DNA from: Posidonia oceanica
Taxonomy: Eukaryota; Streptophyta; Magnoliopsida; Alismatales; Posidoniaceae
Assembly: GCA_037176725.1 (NCBI GenBank)
Contig: JAZBRS010000044.1
Coordinates: 4,216,001-4,280,000, forward strand
Reading direction: 5' to 3'
DNA: 64,000 bases
Part shown: piece by piece, positions 35,757 to 46,027 of the stretch
Layout: each line of letters begins with the position of its first letter
How positions within the stretch are numbered: the stretch's first letter is position 1
Notes under the pieces: generated by a model
The model's database searches: none
What the model saw: only the letters and a program-made list of their open reading frames with translations
Told to the model about the DNA's origin: nothing
Program-made: the position numbers and the translations under genes

Positions 35757-37052
35757 TGCAAGATTGTCTTTTTCTTCTTTTTTTTCAAACTATTACAGAG
35801 GATTCAAGAAGGAGATTACAGACTGGATTAACACTACTTAATACAGACTCGATTAAATGGAAGTGAAAATATCAGTAAGTAGCTGCTGCTCTGATGTTTT
35901 TGCAACCTGTTAATGGAGATAAACAAATCCCTGCAAACAAGGCACACTGAACGGAGTGTTTCCCTGTAGTCGCCTGTGTGACTGGCGGCCAAACAAGTCA
36001 CCGGTTTACTGGACGGTTGAGCGAGGTGCCTTCTGAACAGGTGGCTATGCCTCTTGTTCAGTCAGCAAACCGGGTCTGTCTTGGACAGACCACGCTACAG
36101 TCAGGAAAGAAAAGAATACAAGTTGCAGGCAGATCGCTGTTTTTACTGTTTAGGTGGTTAGTTAGTTAATTAATTAGTTAAACCTATGTGTTTATACTGA
36201 ATGGGATTTGTTGGCTTATAGGTACTCTTCCTTGACCTTCCTTAGGGTCCACCAAGAGGGCCTAGATGGGGAGCTTGTCTCTCTAAAGAGGGACCCTCCA
36301 CCTAGGATTCTGTCCTTAGACTCGGTACTTAATCAAACCACAAAACAGTAAATAAACATAAAATATTAAAGTGCAAGTATCTACTAAGGGTTATCTTTGA
36401 CTCAGGGAGAAGGAGGAGTAAAAAATAACTACTTAGGACACCTCAAGATCTTGATCTAGCTATCACAATTAACACTGAGTATGGGAGAGCGACTTGCACT
36501 GGCCCAAGTTCACTCAGGTTAATTGTTCTAACTAGAGGAACATTTCCTTAAGGAACTTTTACTTTATTATATAAACGAATTAGTTTCCACCTTAAGGGTG
36601 GACAAAAGTAAATCTAGAAATAGTTAAAAAAACTAAAACACAGTGGACAGGAAGAATTGTTTTTAATTTTTTTTTTATGCTACTGCAGATCTAAAAATAC
36701 AGCACAAATTACGAAAAAACAGTAATAATCTGCAGTATAAACAGACTCAGGATGTGTCGCCCATTACAGTGGCGCCCCTGTCAGTCGCCTCCTAGAGGTG
36801 CAACTTGTACAGGCGCTCCTTGGACGGGTGGCTCAGTGCCAAAGTCTCCTAACCTTAGTAAAATAGTCCCAGCTGTCGAAGCCACGGGTTTTACTAACAT
36901 CAAAAACAGTAAGAAAAACAACAAAAAGTTTGGGGTATCGTGAAAAACCTACTCGCACGATTTCCAAAATGAAAACAACACTTAGATCTACAAAATAAAA
37001 GGGAAGAAGGAAAGGAATTTGCTTACATTACATGGAGGTTGGCTGAAATCGA
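35757..37052 (-). other. untranslated leader of the gag-only element
   Basis: This lies between the primer-binding site and the gag ATG on the minus strand. It has no domain-bearing open frame. It contains further CGCC/GGCG-type dyads near 35,970 and 36,752-36,830. Confidence 0.6.
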
Positions 37053-37070
37053 GTCCCACCGTGATCGCCA
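37053..37070 (-). promoter_or_regulatory. primer-binding site of the gag-only element
   Basis: On the minus strand the sequence four bases after the 5' LTR is TGGCGATCACGGTGGGAC. It begins TGGCGA like the Tat/Ogre site TGGCGACTCTGCTGGGGA at 56,662 and shares its overall layout. I infer a tRNA ending in TCGCCA as primer, probably an Arg tRNA. The exact tRNA is not established here. Confidence 0.65.
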
Positions 37071-37074
37071 CTTC

Positions 37075-38634
37075 TGTGGATGTGGATTTGGGGGGGGGGG
37101 GTTTAGTTGAAGATGACGGCGCTTCCACGACGTCGACAGCTTTGTTGTGATCGCCACTCGCCTTTGGGTAGACAAGACACCTGGGGGGAGATGATGAAGC
37201 TGTGGATACTCGGATCACTGGATCGATGGCAGGATGTCGTCCAGTGGCTCCTTCATGTTATGTAAGCAATTTCCTTTCCTTCAAAACAAATGAGAATAAA
37301 AGATGTAGATTAGTTCAAGTGTAGTAAATGTTAATAGAAGTAGATAGAAAATAACATAAGCAATTAAACCTAATACTAACTGGGGGTTGTTCCCCACATG
37401 CATATGCTATGGGTCCTATTCTAAGGAATGCAATATGAGATAAAAAGATTGGAAGATACTCCCTTCACCCTCGTGCTGTTTGCAGTGGAGTAGAAGTGGA
37501 GGCACGGTCGGAGCTCTGGCTTGGCTCAGGATCTCTGGGATCGAAGATAGAAGCTTAGGTTGGTGACCTCTTGAGGATAGGAGATAGAGTTTCTGGATTG
37601 GAAATCTAGCTCTTTGAAGGTGGCTCACAAAACTAACAGGGCTCTGCCTCTCTCTAAAATTTCGATCGGGGAATTTCTCTCTCCAAAGTTCCGACCCTCA
37701 AACCACCGGCCTAGGGGGTCTATTTATAGACTCTAGGGGTGTGAGGACGGTTGGAGTTCAGAAAATTCTAGAAAAATGGCAGTTAGTTTGAGTTGCCGCT
37801 TGTAGCGACGCCTAAACCTAGCAACTGCTTGGTCAAAGTGTGGGAAGACCCGGGAACGAGGCCACGATAGTTAGTCGCCGATTGAGGTGGCGCCTAACAG
37901 TTGGGGTGATCGTGTGAAATAACCGTGGAAAAGAGGTTCGAAGGAGACCACGATTGTTAGTCGCCGCATGTAGTGGCGCCTAATGGTCAAGGATCGTGGG
38001 GAAGACCGAGGCAGTTCCACAACCGTCTAGTCGCCTGTTGAGATGGTGCCTAAAGGTTGAGGGGTTAGTGGGAATTGACCGTGGAAAAGCAACTGCCAGA
38101 GCGGTTATGACTTGTTAGTCGTCCCTTTGGATGACGTCTACCATAGTCGCCTAATGATGGGGCGCCTATCCGAGTTACCTCCTCAGTTGGCTACAAAGTA
38201 GCTCGCCTGTTGGAAGGACTTTCGTCCTAGTCGCCTCCTTAAACGGCGCCTATGATGGTCGCCTCCTCAGCTGACAACTAATAAGCTCAGGTCATTCCTA
38301 GTCCTATTTTCCAAGTTTTGGCCAGAGAAACAAGATAGAAGGCCGGGAAACTGCAGATAGTCTATGAAATCAAGAAGGCATCTCTGTTAACTCAAATCTG
38401 CCACGAATCTGAGTAGAAATAAAGGATATTCAGGGTACTCGGACTTGCCACGAGTCTGAGTGAGTTGGCTCTGCTACAGCTAACAACCTGAGTCAAGGTA
38501 GGATCAAGTGATGCTTGAAGAAATCAAGGAAGATCTAGAAAATGTGTTGTTAAGCCTTAGACATGTGATCTTTGGTGCCTCAAAAGTCCCTGTCCTCTAT
38601 GAACTCTGGGAAATGTGAAAATGAGATATCTACA
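37075..38634 (-). repeat. 5' LTR of the gag-only element
   Basis: This is the partner of 28,989-30,549, with the same termini, a 12-G run near its right-hand start and the same dyad array (about 37,795-38,265). Differences from its partner sit mainly in the first 340 and last 210 bp. Confidence 0.93.
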
Positions 38635-40322
38635 ATTCCAAATCAAATCGAACACCCTAGCCATAGGTGAACGACACCAACCCCAAGCAGTTGCTAATGA
38701 CACACGTATCTCTCAACTGCAATGCCACGGAAGACTACCCCATGTGAGAGAACAATCCGCCGTGGGAACTCAGCCCTCAATTTATATCATAATCATTTTC
38801 ATGATTAACATCATAATCAACACGGGGTTACGTACTCTGACGTCCTTGTGGTACCTGAGCGTCTAGGGACTCTAACCCCAGTCCTAGCCAGCACCGGCAC
38901 AGAGGGTAATCCGTATGTTTCAATGGATCCTGCTGTACCGCTAACCTCACCCTAGGCTATCTGACTCTCAAACCATCGGGCGTATTCAAACACCCCTCTC
39001 TACCAGTCAAAAGCTTTGGTTTATTGGTACTTCAAAACCATAGAAATCATTTCCAGTCTCTTTTCACAAACATGCATCTCTTTTTCCAAAATCTTTGGGA
39101 AATCATTTCAAAATCATTTCTCATAATCCACAAATCTCACATATCCGTAAAATCTCCAAAAAAACCACCATAATTCACAACAAAACCAATTTCAAATCAT
39201 TTATCTTTAAAAAGACCTGGCCTCTGATTCGGAAGATCGAAATTCACCGGTCGACCGGATCAGGAACAAAAGTTCAGATTCTGGCCCTGGAACGGTACAC
39301 CGAAAATCAACGGTCGACTGTTTTCCACTGTTTCGGTAAACCGATTAAAAATGATCGACCGAATCAGGGAATTTCGATACACCGATTCTCTACCGGTTAA
39401 CCGATCCAGGTCCCTGTTCTTCACTCAACAGCCAGAACGGAAGACCGATTTTGGTCCGACATACTGATTTGCTATAGAAATTGGTATACCGTCTCAAAAC
39501 GGTATTCCGAAACAGACGTTTTTTTGAAAAATAAAAACAGGGCACCAACTGAATCGCCCAAACTTGGAACCTCAATCGATTCCACCACAAAAATCCACAA
39601 ATCACAAGTAAATACTAGAATCAAAGCCTATCTCGTGCTCTACATTTGAGCAGAAAAATCAAACCAATCCATGCATTCTACATCAAGTTATTAAATCGCA
39701 AAGCTCAAAGGTTCAAAACGAACCAAAAACCCTACCAAGCCACATTCAGTCAAAAACCCACGAAATCCACAATAAAATCCTATAATAATCATGGCATAGC
39801 AAGATCTCATACATTTCAAGCATTTAGGCATAATTTTCGAAAGAAAACAAAGGGGAGGACACACACCACTCCGGCCTCCGGCGAGCAAAACCACCTCCTC
39901 CGGCCGTCGGGCACAAGAACCCTCTCTAGCACACTTCTGCTCCTCCTCCAACGCTGACCTCTCCTCCTCTTCCTCCTCCGACCGCCGGCGATCCTCAAAT
40001 GGTAGTGGCCGTCGGGTGGTGGTGGTGGAAGAGAAAATGGAGAAGGAAGAAAAGAAAGAAGGGAAGAAAGGAAAGTGGGGAAGGCACGGGTGAGGAAAAT
40101 GGGAAAATTGCGTTCCCAACCATTCTCACCACGAGAACACGCACAAGCCCCCAACTTTCATTCCAACAAGTTCTTACTTTCTCTTAGCCAAACCACACAA
40201 CTCCGAGAAGCCAGAAACAGAACCACCAGAGACACATAAGCACCAACACACTAAAAACAACAGGGAATGATTTTCCAAAAATAATTAACTCAAATTATAT
40301 TATGGAAAATCAAGACATTACA

Positions 40323-42618
40323 TTCTAACACCCTTAAAAGAAATTTCGTCCTCGAAATTACAGCTGATGGAACAAATAAGGGTATCTAGAATACATATCT
40401 GCTTCTCGCTCCCAAGTGGCTTCCTCTACACCATGGTGCTGCCACTGAACCAGTACCAGAGGTATAACCTTATTCCTAAGAACCTACTCCTTACGATCTA
40501 GAATCTGAACAACATTCTCCTCCATGGACAAGTCCTACTGCAGTCCTTCTGGTTGTACTGACAAAATTTGGGAAACATCAGCAACACACTTCCTCACATC
40601 GACACATGGAAGACGCTATGCACACCTGAGAGCTCTGGAGGCAAATCCAACTTGTAAGCCACCTCACCAACTCTTCTAGCAATCTCATAGGGGCCAATAT
40701 ACCGAGGACTCAGCTTGCCTCGCTTCCCAAACCTTGCAACCCCTTTAGTTGGTGACACTTTCAGGAAGACAAAGTCTCCTACCTCGAATTCCAAAAGCCT
40801 TCGCCTCCTGTCTGCATAGCTTTTCTACCTACTCTATGCAGTCAACAACCTCTTCTTGATCAGATCCACTTTCTCTTGGTATTGCTGCACAATCTCTGGG
40901 CCAACAAGCTAGCGTTCTCCTACATCGCTCCAACAGGTGGGTGTCCGGCACGGCCTCCTATACAGTGCCTCAAATGGAGCCATCTCAATGCTAGAGTGAA
41001 AACTATTGTTGTAGGCAAACTCTACCAGCGACAGGTGCTCTACCCAGCTACCCCTAAAATCCAGAGCGCGCGCTCTCAACATGTCTTCCAAAGTCTGAAT
41101 TGTCCTCTCCGTCTGACCATCCGTCTGAGGGTGGAAAACTGTACTGTAATTCAACACAGTGCCAAAGGCTGCTTGCAATGCTCTCCATAACCTCGAGGTG
41201 AAATGGGCATCCCTGCCAGACACAATGGAAACTGGCACTCCATGCAACCGGACAATCTCAAACACATACAACTCTGCCAACTACTGCAAAGGAAGATTCA
41301 CCCTCATAGGTAGGAAATGTGCTGATTTTGTGAGCTTATCAACGATCACCCACACAATATCATTCTTCCTCCTAGTCCTGGGTAATCCGGTCACAAAATC
41401 CATAGACACCTGTTCCCATTTCCATACTGAAAAATCTAAGGGTTGCAGCAATCCTCCAGGCTTCTGATGTTCAATCTTCACCATCTGGCATGTTGTACAC
41501 TTAGCCACATGCTCGGCTATCTCCCTCTTCATTCCAGGCCACCAAAAATTCTTCTTCAAGTCCTTGTACATTTTGATGCTCTCAGGATGAATGGTATACC
41601 TAGATCTGTGGGCCTCATCCAGCAAGCTTTGCTTCACCTCTCCACTCGAGGTACATACAAACGCATGTCATATCTGAGCCCACCATCTACCCCAACAGAG
41701 AAATGGGGTGCCTCTCCTGCCTCCATCTTCTTCCAGATTCCAGGTACAAAAGGATCCAACTGCTGAGCCGCTACCATTGCCTCAACCAACCTCAGGCAAA
41801 TTGACAAGTTAGCCAAACATACTCTGCCTGATTCCCGAGACTGCCTCTATGGTTTGCACTCGACCAATCCCTCTAGAAGATGCCATTCTCTAATCATTAG
41901 GTTGGCCATCGTGTAGGTACGCCTACTCAAAGCATCAGCAACCACATTGACCTTCCCTGGGTGGTAGGATAGACTGAAATCATAATCCTTAAGATACTCC
42001 ACCCACCTCCTCTATCTCAAGTTCAAATCCTTCTGAGTGAATATATATTTCAGGCTCTTGTGATCTGTGAAGATCTCAAACTGTTAGCCATAAAGGTAGT
42101 GCCTCCAAATCTTCAAGGCAAAAACCACAATAGCAAGCTCCAAATCATGAGTAGGGTAATTCTTCTCATGGTCCTTGAGTTGCCGTGATGCATAAGCCAC
42201 GACTCTCCCATGCTACATCAGAACACACTCCAAACCAGTTCCACAGGCATCACTGTAGACTGTGAAACCACCACTCCCTGAGGGCAAGGTCAGAATAGGA
42301 GATGAAACCAGTCGAGTCTTCAACTCATGGAAGCTCTCTTCACACTACCAATCCCACACAAAAGAGATTTTCTTCCGGGTCAATCTGGTCAGAGGTTCAG
42401 CAATCTTGGAGAAATCCTGAATAAACCTTCGATAATGTCCTACCAAACCCAGAAAACTCCTAATCTCAGTGACTTTCTTCGGGCTGTCTCAACTGCTCAC
42501 TGCCTCCACCTTGGCTGGATCAACCTTGATTCCAGCACCAGAGATGACGTGGCCAAGAAAAGCAACCTCCTCAAGCAAGAACTCACACTTGGAGAACTTT
42601 GCATAGAGCTGATCTTCC
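40323..42618 (-). pseudogene. chromovirus pol remnant: RT end, RNase H, integrase, chromodomain-like end
   Basis: The frame opens at the LTR edge in the RT region ([14 protein letters not shown], near 42,610). It passes to RNase H ([48 protein letters not shown] at 42,250-42,030). Integrase follows: zinc-binding H-C-C region with CTTCQMVK near 41,490, the core with MDFVTGLPRTR and [14 protein letters not shown] near 41,220, and [16 protein letters not shown] near 41,120. The C-terminus contains GDFVFLKVSPTKG, RYIGPYEI and ATWE, consistent with a chromodomain-like end. TAG stops occur at positions where relatives have Gln (42,345, 42,213, 42,012, 40,834, 40,825 and 40,484). Protease, gag and most of RT are absent. 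Confidence 0.92.
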
Positions 42619-44828
42619 TGTCACGCCCCGGTGCGACTCCACAGTACCTACTCTATCCAAATAATATTAAACAATTATTTAATAAATAAACATTTAATTA
42701 CATTTGAGAATAAATTTAAAAATTTTACAAAACTATTACAAAACTTTCAAGATTCCCAGTGTGCGGCTTCGTGGCTCCTAAACATGCACCAGGCTGGACT
42801 GTACCTCGACTCTGCACTTGAAAACCAAAACACAAAACACACGTGAGTGACATTTAAGTCACCCAGTGCGTGCCATCCAAAACCATGGCAAATGGAAACA
42901 TAATCTCATCTAAGGCAATTAAAAAAAACCAAACTATCACAAACCACGAAATATAACAATATATTTTTATCCTAAGGCATTTAAAACCAAAAGCCATCAA
43001 ATCATTGTAAACATGCCATTTAAAACTTAACCATTCTCTTTTATGAAACCACATACTTTTATAAAGCACATTTTCTATAAACATATGCATTCTCAAATCC
43101 ATTACAAATCCATCTCAAATCTACACTCACACACACATCAATTCTAAATCAAATCGAACACCCTGGCCATAGGTGAACGACACCAGTCAGAAGCAGTTGC
43201 TGACGACACACGCATCTCTCAACTGCAATGCCACGGAAGACTATCCCGTGTGGGAGAACAATCCACCTCGGGAACTCAGCCCTCAATTTATATCATAATC
43301 ATTTTCATGATTAACATCATAATCAACACGGGGTTACGTACTCTGACGCCTCTATGGTGCTCGAGCGTATGGGGACTCTAACCCCAATCCCAGCCAGCAC
43401 CGACACAGAGGGTAATCCGTCTGTTTCAATGGGTCCTGCTGTACCGCTAACCTCACTCTAGGCTATTTGACTCTCAAATCATCAGGCCAATTCAAACACC
43501 ATTCTCTACTAGTCAGAAGTTTCGGTTTATTGGTCCTTCAAAACCATAGAAATCATTTCCAATCTCTTTTCATAAACATGCATCTCTTTTTCCAAAATCT
43601 TTTGAAAATCATTTCAAAATCATTTCTCATAATCCACAAATCTCACATATCCGTAAAATCTCCAAAAAAACCACCATAATTCACAACAAAACCAATTTCA
43701 AATCATTTATCTTTAAAAAGACCTGGCCTCTGATTCGGAAGATCGAAATTCACCGGTCGACCGGATCAGGAACAAAAGTTCAGATTCTGGCCCTGGAACG
43801 GTACACCGAAAATCAACGGTCGACTGTTTTCCACTGTTTCGGTAAACCGATTAAAAATGATCGACCGAATCAGGGAATTTCGGTACACCGATTCTCTACC
43901 GGTTAACCGATCCAGGTCCCTGTTCTTCACTCAACAGCCAGAACGGAAGACCGATTTTGGTCCGACATACTGATTTGCTATAGAAATTGGTATACCGTCT
44001 CAAAACGGTATTCCGAAACAGACGTTTTTTTGAAAAATAAAAACAGGGCACCAACTGAATCGCCCAAACTTGGAACCTCAATCGATTCCACCACAAAAAT
44101 CCACAAATCACAAGTAAATACTAGAATCAAAGCCTATCTCGTGCTCTACATTTGAGCAGAAAAATCAAACCAATCCATGCATTCTACATCAAGTTATTAA
44201 ATCGCAAAGCTCAAAGGTTCAAAACGAACCAAAAACCCTACCAAGCCACATTCAGTCAAAAACCCACGAAATCCACAATAAAATCCTATAATAATCATGG
44301 CATAGCAAGATCTCATACATTTCAAGCATTTAGGCATAATTTTCGAAAGAAAACAAAGGGGAGGACACACACCACTCCGGCCTCCGGCGAGCAAAACCAC
44401 CTCCTCCGGCCGTCGGGCACAAGAACCCTCTCTAGCACACTTCTGCTCCTCCTCCAACGCTGACCTCTCCTCCTCTTCCTCCTCCGACCGCCGGCGATCC
44501 TCAAATGGTAGTGGCCGTCGGGTGGTGGTGGTGGAAGAGAAAATGGAGAAGGAAGAAAAGAAAGAAGGGAAGAAAGGAAAGTGGGGAAGGCACGGGTGAG
44601 GAAAATGGGAAAATTGCGTTCCCAACCATTCTCACCACGAGAACACGCACAAGCCCCCAACTTTCATTCCAACAAGTTCTTACTTTCTCTTAGCCAAACC
44701 ACACAACTCCGAGAAGCCAGAAACAGAACCACCAGAGACACATAAGCACCAACACACTAAAAACAATAGGGAATGATTTTCCAAAAATAATTAACTCAAA
44801 TTATATTATGGAAAATCAGGATATTACA
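42619..44828 (-). repeat. 5' LTR of the chromovirus, 2,210 bp
   Basis: This is an uninterrupted LTR with TG and CA ends. On the minus strand it starts TGTAATATCCTG and ends GGGGCGTGACA. The internal sequence begins directly at its inner end with RT coding sequence instead of a primer-binding site. The same non-genic open frames seen in the 3' LTR recur here at 43,896-44,693. Confidence 0.93.
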
Positions 44829-45096
44829 ATATGTGATGGGATTTACATGTTTGAATGATAAACCCTAAGTTTAAAATTAGTTATGCTATGAATATATAAA
44901 ATATGATTGATTAGTAATAATGTAGACACAACTGATACTAACAATTGCTTGGACTAAGCAAAAATTATTACGAATAATACTGCATTATACTAGAAGTTGT
45001 CCATGAGTGAGAAGTGAACAAGAGCATAATGAATTAAATATAAAGTGAGAATTTAATTAAGTGACTCGATCATGGTACAAGATTGACTCTACGAAG

Positions 45097-46027
45097 TGTA
45101 ATGACCCTAAAAAGGTCTAGTGATAGTCTAATGAGGTTTAGTACAAAATTTCTTTTTAGAAATCCATGTGGCAATGATAAGTCCACTAACTCAGATTTGA
45201 TGTCCATTGTAAAGATACAAGTTCTTATATGAAGCCCTTACAAGAGTCTAATTAAGGTAGAATTAAAATCAAAATTAATGGCATATGAGGGTGAGTTATA
45301 TAACAACTAGTAGACCGCATACGTGCCAGTGGTGAATAATTCATGGGATTTCCAATTAATATAATTGTAAGATATGATGTTCAATTAACAAAGGATTATT
45401 GGACATGTATGAAATGAAGATATAAACATTTAATTACAAATTAACTGTGATGTATTGATATTAACAAGCTAGTTATTCAATTGAACAGTTAGGGTATTTA
45501 ATTTGTGATTGAACTTTATTTATTGAGATAAATGAGAAATGATAAATTACATTGCATTAATGGATGTCATTGATCAACTATTAAATGATAAGAAGTATTT
45601 AATCATGATATAATGATGATGAAGCAAATAGTTTATTATGATGTTTTTATATTAAATCTAAATGTTTTATCTATGTATATGCAAGTTGCATACTGAGTTT
45701 TTATCAAACTCAGCTATAGTATTGTTATACTGCAAGTACTGATAGAGAGTAGAGCATCTCTCTTAACTATTGATACGGTAACGATCCTAAAACATATCTT
45801 TATACATGAAACCAAACTAAAAGTGGATTTATCTAAATTAAGTGTCTTTTAGTTTCTTTGATATTGAACTTAGAAATTGATTGTTGGTGACATTTTATTT
45901 TCATGGAATAATGATACTTGACTATTGGTAATTATTGTTATTTTTCCTTATTTTTTGGTAATGCTCTCTTTCTCTCACGAGTACTCTAATATTTGTGCTT
46001 CTGCTAACTCTGGGATTGGGTCGTTAC
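45097..46027 (+). mobile_element. solo LTR, gypsy (Tekay/Del-like ends)
   Basis: A 931-bp AT-rich segment begins TGTAATGACCC and ends GGGTCGTTACA, a matched pair of ends common in chromovirus LTRs. No internal retrotransposon sequence adjoins either end. The 5-bp flanks CGAAG and TTTCA do not match, so this may be a recombinant between two elements, or one boundary may be wrong. Confidence 0.6.

Larger units (their letters stand above)
28989..38634 (-). mobile_element. gag-only Tat-like LTR retrotransposon, non-autonomous
   Basis: The element is 9,646 bp long with LTRs of 1,561 and 1,560 bp. The 5-bp duplication ATTCC flanks it perfectly (28,984-28,988 and 38,635-38,639). On the minus strand it has a primer-binding site after the right LTR (37,053-37,070), a leader, a gag frame (35,756-33,504), 3 kb of apparently non-coding DNA and a polypurine tract AAGGAGGGGC by the left LTR. 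I found no DTG/DSG protease, RT, RNase H or integrase motif in either strand of 30,550-33,503. Gag is of the Tat/Ogre kind. The LTRs differ at about two dozen sites, so insertion is fairly recent. Mobilisation would need an autonomous Tat relative. Confidence 0.9.
28468..40322 (-). repeat. 3' LTR of the chromovirus, split by a 9.65-kb element
   Basis: The LTR parts are 28,468-28,988 and 38,640-40,322. The 9,646-bp insert plus one copy of its duplication account for the rest, leaving about 2.2 kb, the same as the right LTR. A polypurine-like tract lies just inside at about 40,325-40,338 (minus strand). From about 39,100 to 40,300 it is almost identical to the right LTR, whereas the other parts differ clearly. 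Open frames inside (39,390-40,187) recur in the other LTR and have no family resemblance. Confidence 0.92.
28468..44828 (-). mobile_element. Tekay/Del-like chromovirus LTR retrotransposon, internally deleted
   Basis: Two LTRs (28,468-40,322 with a nested insert, and 42,619-44,828) flank a 2.3-kb internal remnant. On the minus strand each LTR starts TGTAAT and ends GGGGCGTGACA. The perfect 5-bp duplication ATATG flanks the whole (28,463-28,467 and 44,829-44,833). Internal domains read on the minus strand in the order RT end, RNase H, integrase, chromodomain-like end, the Ty3/gypsy order. The primer-binding site, gag, protease and most of RT are missing, so this copy was left unable to move on its own. 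Confidence 0.93.

Noticed and set aside
39390..40187. Open frames up to 142 codons on both strands, with identical twins at 43,896-44,693
   Set aside because: They lie inside the two chromovirus LTRs. Their identity reflects the repeat, and the translations are low-complexity without domains.
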